NCBI GenBank assembly: GCA_032433595.1
Contig: JASWJB010000021.1
Coordinates: 203,221 to 267,220 of the forward strand
Direction of reading: 5' to 3'
Source: Conoideocrella luteorostrata
Lineage: Eukaryota > Ascomycota > Sordariomycetes > Hypocreales > Clavicipitaceae
DNA: 64,000 nucleotides
The position numbers were made by a program, and so were the translations under genes. Within the stretch, counting starts at the first letter, position 1; each line of letters opens with the position of its first letter. This document shows positions 58,701 to 64,000 of the stretch, one piece after another. A model generated the notes under the pieces. It ran no database searches and was not told the origin of the DNA. It saw only the letters and a program-made list of their open reading frames with translations.

Positions 58701-59712
58701 GATGACGCGACGCGGTAGACAATTCAGAGTCGTTGAAGGAGAAAACGAAGGCGCGAAGGTGTTTGCGTCGAGGAGGAGCAAATAGTGTTTCGACGACTTT
58801 CCAATGCCGTAGTCGGTTGGCTGGCAATTGATTGATTGATTGATTGTTGAGCCCTCCTTTCCTCGTGCCTTTGACCCTTCCTTTAGGCGTCCGCCAGCAT
58901 TAGCTCGTGCTTCGACAATGTGATCGTCTGCGTGCCGTACCGTGCGGCTTAGCACTAAGCACAAGAACCACACCGGCTCGCCCCATGGCGCTCTCCGCCG
59001 CTAGTTAGTTAGTTAGGGCGTTGCAATCGGGGTGGATCTTGCTGACGTGCATCTGTCTAGCCTAATCTCCAGGGGCTGCGCCTCGTCCAAGGTGTGCAGG
59101 CTGACGTGGCATTAGCTCCGCGAGAGATAATGCCTCAGCGACCAAAAACACGATAAAACTCAACCGGAAAAATACATCAACTATTACATAGACGAGCGCA
59201 GCGGGGCCGGGGGTTTTGGGGCTGGCCCCCATAACATAATTAACGATGCTCTTATGCTATGGGGGCCAGCCCCCAAACGTCCAGCCTCGCTGCGCTCGTA
59301 GCTTTCCTCGCTCCATCTTGAACCGCACAAATCACGCTTTTTTTTTTTGGCTGCTCTCGCCAAGCGCCCGGCATAATTAAGAACTGGCTGAACTAGGGTA
59401 AACCTGTCATGTATTTGCTGCATCCTCTTCGCCCCCAGAGCCTACGGTTGGCGACGGCAGTTGGCATTTGCCGCCAGGCAAGCATTTTCCAGCGCTTTCA
59501 ACGTTATCGGGTAGGCTACGGATCCAGCCCGCTTATTGACTGGTGCCGGGACCATGAAGGGAATTTTAAGTCTCCGGTTACCCTAAAAAACGAATTCGAA
59601 GGGCCGTGGGCCCCGTCCGCTACGCTATTGAAGGTCCCAGGGCCTCACAGCTTTGACACTCTTTCCTTCTCAATCAAGACCTGTGTTTCTCACTACTAGT
59701 GTGTATCTCAAT
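58701..59712. other. Divergent intergenic region between SDR and P450
   Basis: About 1 kb serving as upstream region for both genes. Contains GATT and TTAG microsatellite-like runs (about 58829 and 59003) and the hairpin element at 59192. Several open frames here show no domain. Confidence 0.5.
59192..59300. repeat. 109-bp near-palindrome (hairpin/mini-TIR element)
   Basis: Left arm ACGAGCGCAGCGGGGCCGG...GGGGCTGGCCCCCATAACAT, right arm the inverted counterpart ATGCTATGGGGGCCAGCCCC...GCCTCGCTGCGCTCGT, with a ~14-bp loop. The arms are ~47 bp with several mismatches. It may be a small TIR element or a structural site in the shared SDR/P450 upstream region. No target duplication is evident. Confidence 0.8.
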
Positions 59713-61521
59713 ATGGACTTCGTAAACTCTTCGCGCCAAGTCCCTCTGCATGCGTGTGCCCCGACCCTCATGCGTCTTCTTTGCTGCGTAGCTTTTGCTC
59801 TATGGGCTCTCTGGCGCTTCTGGAAGTTTACTATTCAGCCTATCCTCTACCCTGATGACCCCAAGGAGCTTCCGTATTGGATTCCATGTGAGCGCTGATG
59901 AAGCCCATAACCCCTCCCCCTCTTCAACGTGGAATTGCTGCCAACACGATGTCCTCGTAGTTATTGGACATGGATTTCGCTTTTTCAGAAGCGCTGATGC
60001 TCTTCTGGCCCATGCGTGGTAAGTTTTCTTCCATGAGTTGTCTCCCTCATCGGTCGTCTAATCACTCGAGGCAGTCTGCGTCTCGGGACCAGAGAACCCT
60101 TCTCCATCACCGTTTTTGGCAACACGCTCTACATCGTCACCGAACCGAAGGACACGGTTGAAGTGTATAAAAACCAAGACACCCTCTCATTTGACATTTT
60201 TATACAACATCTTTTCACCGGCAATGGATACAGCAAGGCCGCGCTCCAGGCCACGTACGCTGACCTTCCTACCGACAAGCCCGGCTTTCCCAACCCTCGT
60301 GGCGTCTCATTCGGGGTGTTCGTGCAGCAGATGAATATACATCAACTTTATGCGGGTGCCAACCTCTGCAGCCTCCAGCAAAACCTCTGTGTCTGGTTCA
60401 GTCGTGCGTTGGACGTACCTTCGCTCTTCCCCGCGGCTGTAGGTCACAGCCAGGCCAACCCCGAGGATTCTCTAGACCTACGACTCGGGGAGTGGTGCTC
60501 CGAGACCGTCGTACGCGTAGGTGAACTTGCGTACTTTGGTGACTCACTTCAAAAAGTCAACCCGAATCTGGCAACAGATTTCCTCGAGTTTGACGACCTC
60601 GGCTGGCAAGTGTTATATCAGTATCCGGCTCTGCTGAGTCGCAAGATGATTCGCGCACGCTCCAACATCTTGGCCAGTATGCGAGAATACCTGGATATTC
60701 CCCAGCACGAGAGAAAAGCCAGTGGGGCTGTTTGGCTCATCACGGCCATGGAAGATGAAGCTAGAGCCCTTGGTATTAAAAATGAAGACATTGCCGTGCT
60801 CCTGTTTAATATATATTGGGTGTAAGTGTCCCTAGCCCTTCTTGTTCTCTTGTTCCTTGTTCGACGCAAAAAAGTGGATTTTAACGGGTGAGAAACCAAC
60901 AGCATAAGCACAAATACAAGAAAAATTGCCTTTTGGCTTCTTAGCAACCTTCTTCACGGCGAACCTCGGCTCATCGATGCGTTTCTTGTGGAGACGTCTC
61001 CAGCCTTTAAAGGGGGACAGTTGGTGAGTCCGTCGATTTTGTGGGAACACAGTCCTCTGCTCGAAAGTGTATGGCTCGAGTCTCTGAGATTATCCTCCAA
61101 TGCCGCGTCTGTACGTCACGTTGACCACGACACAATGGTTGGCGGCAAGCGCATGCGCAAGGGCAATCGCGTCATGATTCCCTATCGCCTGCTGCATTTC
61201 GATACCGCCGTATACGGAGAAGATAGTCAATCGTTCCGACCCGACCGCTTTTCTGAGAAAGGGATGAGGACAAGTGGGCATGCATTGACACGCGGGCCGA
61301 GCTGGCGGCCGTTTGGTGGCGGCAAGACCTTGTGCACAGGACGACACGCCGCCAAACATGCAACGCTCATTTTTGTGGCCACATTCCTCAGAAGGTATCA
61401 CGTTGAAATGGTCGGCAATCCGCCGCGGCCTGAAGCTGATCTAGGAAGACCGGTGCTGGGTATTTCGTCATGGAAAGATGGGCACGACTTCACAGTTCGG
61501 GTCTCGCCCAGGCGCTTGTAG
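59713..61521 (+). CDS. Cytochrome P450, CYP7/CYP8-like fungal type
   Basis: Four exons (59713-59887, 59961-60018, 60075-60821, 60903-61521) join in phase to 532 residues. The N-terminus has a membrane anchor (LMRLLCCVAFALWALWRFW), then DDPKELPYWIPFIGHG. The I-helix reads FNIYWVISTNTRKIAFWLLS and lacks the usual AGxDT, having an N-T pair in that place as in CYP7/CYP8 enzymes. ExxR is ESLR (Glu386, Arg389). The heme loop is FGGGKTLCTGRHA with Cys471. Microsomal mono-oxygenase (or isomerase-type P450) predicted, substrate unknown. It converges on the second P450 (107 bp between stops), and the two are of the same broad type. No defect seen. Confidence 0.9.
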
Positions 61522-61628
61522 AGTAGCATAGTGATGCAGAATTTAGTTGATTGCCTTAGTGTTCATTGATTTGCGTGCTAACTTCTAACTGAAAAACATG
61601 CCACCTTTCGTCGTATTCTATTCTTCCC

Positions 61629-63902
61629 TCATTCATTGCATTTACGCACCGACTTACGAGCTCTTAGCTTCATCATAACATCCTGTCTGGGTGCCAGCGC
61701 GGTTGTTACTTTTAAAGGTTCGCAGTTTACGGGACCCGCAAACTCAAAGTCATAATTTGTCAGCAGATGAACGAGCGAGCGCTTGAGAACGTCCGAGGCG
61801 TACCATCGCCCAGGGCTGTGTTGTCCGATTTCGGACCAGAGTCAGCCGGGAGTATATTTTTTTTAAGGGATTGTAGAAGCGTGCAAGTAAACAAATACGG
61901 TAAGGAAACGTACCAGGACTTGGTAGGCAGACCCCAAAAAGGGTATTGCGCATTCACGTCCGTAAACCTCCGGATGGGCTCACTAGAAGCAGAGTTGTCT
62001 GGCGTGTAGAAGCGATACGGGTCGAAGCGCCTCGGATCCGGGTAGTACTCGGCATCTCGCATGACGGCGCGTACCGGCAAAGCCACCAGATTTCCAGCCG
62101 GCACGTACGTGCCGTCAGAAAACGTGTACGGCTGCATTGTCTTCCGCTGGGCGACAACTAGATGATGCCCCCAAGATCAGTTGGTCATTTTTTCCATTCT
62201 CGCGTAAACAGACAAGAGAGAGGTGAATTCTGTCACAGGCTAACAACTCACGCGCGTCAGGAGGGTTAAGTCTGGCTGTCTCGCGCAGGAAACAGTCTAG
62301 CAGGCGCATGCTTTTGAGGAAGCTAGTCGAGTCTTGTCCTTCCGCTGCGGCAATCTCCTCACGGAGGCTTTCGACCAGGTCGGGATGCATGCAAAGATTG
62401 ACAAGATTCCAGTAGAGAGCCTAAGCGCAATCAAATGGCTTAGTTCTATTCTTCTACTTCTTTTACATGCAAAAAGGTTTGAGGTGCTCTTCAATTACAT
62501 ACCATCGGCACGGACAACGAGACTGCGAACAGTAGCGCCGCAATAAGCTGCACCATGCGCCTGTGGCTTCGCTGGCGAGGTGTTCGCGAAGTTGTGATAA
62601 CAAATTGCGTTACATCCACCTGCGAGCTCAAGACAACTTTAGCCTTGCAAGAGCTTGGGCGAAAATCGAGGTGAAAGGGATGAGGGGTCTCACGTAGTTT
62701 GCGGACATGTTGTTGGCGTGAGCCTCGGTCCGCGCTTCTACAAGCCTAGAAAGGTGTCTGTCTACGATGCTCATGGAGCCGAAGCCAGCCATCAGGAGGT
62801 TGCCGATAACCCTGAAACGCCCATCAGTCACCGGAAAAGGGAGAAGCAGGAGGTGTTGCGCTTACTTATTGACGAACTCTGGGAGGTACCTGCAGATCTC
62901 TGCCGTTAAGGCGCCGTGCCATGGATACTCGACGGCAGCCGCAGAGAACTCCTCATTCTGGGCTGCGACGCATCTGGATCAGCCATGCAATCACTGTTTC
63001 AGGGTTCTTGTTCTTCTATTCACCCACAGAGTTCGCTGCCGAAAAAGATCTCGTTGTTTACCTGCCCTATGACTGCCTTTGCCAGGTCGAACACGGGCAA
63101 CGTGACTTCTGCAGCGCCTTGTATCTTGGACTCGAAGCCGCGGGCGACTGCCCTCTCGATTAAGGGGCTCATCACTCCCAGATTTTTCCGCAGGTGGACT
63201 TTGACAACTTGCATAGTAACGTACTCGTTGGGGTCGATGTCGTTGTGCTCGAATCCTAGCATCGTCGTCTTGTGTCGAAGTCGCTGCCCCAGTTTAGTTA
63301 TTTGCATGAGTCGAAGCTTGCATCTTGCTCCAATTTGCGCTGGTTTTTTCTGTCGGATCTGGTTTGCCAACTCACCTCTTTCATGGCGTTGTGAAACGAC
63401 ATAATGCTTTCCGGACAACGAGCCACCTCAAGCAGATGCTTGGGGTTGGTGACGAGAACCTGGAATTGCGCAATGGCAGGAACAGCAAAGGCTTTTCCAT
63501 TGCTCTTTAAAGATGAAGAAAATATTGTCAGAAATCGCCTTTATCGAGGCATGGCTGTGCCAAGAGTGACGGGAATATATACCTTACTATACAGGTCTTC
63601 GATCATGTCACTTCCGCGAATGACAAAATCCAAGGTAGAGCGCCATTTGCCCCAGAAGATATGATGTCCTTTTATCTCAATGTTTCTCTGCGACCACACA
63701 CGCGCTCAGTTGTCATTCTTGCGCACGCACATTCTGCAGCGCACGGCGGACCAAAAGGGGGGGAACTTACAGGGCGACGGCAATATACGTAAATTGAATT
63801 CAAGCACGTCCATAGCAGCAAGGCGGCAAGCAGCCATTGCAACAGGTTGACCAATGTCACGGAGCCTTGGGCGACGATGTCAAGTAGCATAATTGAGGGC
63901 AA
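61629..63902 (-). CDS. Cytochrome P450, second CYP7/CYP8-like gene
   Basis: Ten exons (63771-63902, 63583-63687, 63376-63504, 63028-63283, 62866-62962, 62694-62811, 62503-62619, 62252-62420, 61914-62157, 61629-61815) close in phase to 517 residues. N-terminal anchor LVNLLQWLLAALLLWTCL, then HHIFWGKWRSTLDFVIRGSD, FQVLVTNPKHLLEVARCPES. I-helix region MVQLIAALLFAVSLSVPMAL without AGxDT. ExxR is ETAR (Glu365, Arg368). Then MQPYTFSDGTYVPAGNLVAL and the heme motif FWGLPTKSCPGRW with Cys456, whose codon is split by the last intron. The exon 4/5 junction uses donor GTGGGT, the only choice I found that keeps frame. Likely a membrane-bound tailoring oxygenase. Spliced length is normal for the family. 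Confidence 0.87.
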
Positions 63903-64000
63903 GTATAATATGGAGAGTGTGAGTAACCGAGGCTATTTAATGCGTCCTAATACCGGATTTTCCCTACACATACACACACCCAAAAAAAAAAAAAAAGAAA

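Noticed and set aside
58372..58827. 151-codon minus-strand frame
   Set aside because: Overlaps SDR exon 1 in another frame; arginine-rich composition typical of a shadow frame.
1..64000. tRNA, rRNA, CRISPR or telomere repeats
   Set aside because: I looked by eye for cloverleaf-like stems, rRNA cores and TTAGGG arrays and saw none; a tRNA scan could overturn this.

Overview
The window looks like a piece of a filamentous ascomycete (Pezizomycotina) genome. The evidence is short introns with GT..AG ends (many 50-115 bp), fungus-specific families (Pth11-like rhodopsin-domain proteins, DUF3435 tyrosine recombinase, fungal BAHD-type acyltransferase, CYP7/CYP8-like P450s) and a large AT-rich, TpA-rich compartment whose reading frames carry stops almost only where CAA, CAG, CGA or TGG would be expected. 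That pattern is the footprint of repeat-induced point mutation (RIP). The species cannot be named from the sequence.

Region 1 (about 1-47.5 kb) is a graveyard with no intact gene. It holds tandem repeats (1.8-2.4 kb), solo LTRs of several families (some nested, several with visible 5-bp target duplications), a ~125-bp TA-flanked MITE family with four copies, a TIR element with ~120-bp arms, and LINE relics. It also holds many decayed host-like genes that can still be read through their stops: a DUF1774 membrane protein, a rhodopsin-domain protein, a Sho1-type osmosensor (membrane segments plus SH3), two F-box/ankyrin proteins and another F-box protein, a RING protein, a TPR protein, a HExxH metallopeptidase and several unrecognised coiled-coil proteins. 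The most informative relic is a 3.35-kb minus-strand DUF3435/C2H2 tyrosine recombinase (41.3-44.7 kb), the superfamily of Starship captains and Crypton-like elements.

Region 2 (47.9-49.65 kb) is one intact two-exon minus-strand gene for an uncharacterised F-box-containing protein. Region 3 (49.7-53.1 kb) is mixed: an unidentified decayed gene, and the end of an MFS transporter relic immediately upstream of the next gene.

Region 4 (53.1-63.9 kb) is gene-dense, higher in GC and not RIP-affected. It encodes a BAHD-family acyltransferase (+), a Pth11-like rhodopsin-domain membrane protein (-), an SDR oxidoreductase (-), and two CYP7/CYP8-like cytochrome P450s (+ and -). For four of the five genes I could build exon models whose phases close; the SDR has one junction that does not. 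Acyltransferase, SDR and P450s together suggest the tailoring edge of a biosynthetic cluster, perhaps terpenoid or steroid-like, whose scaffold enzyme would lie beyond the right end of the window. No scaffold enzyme is visible here.
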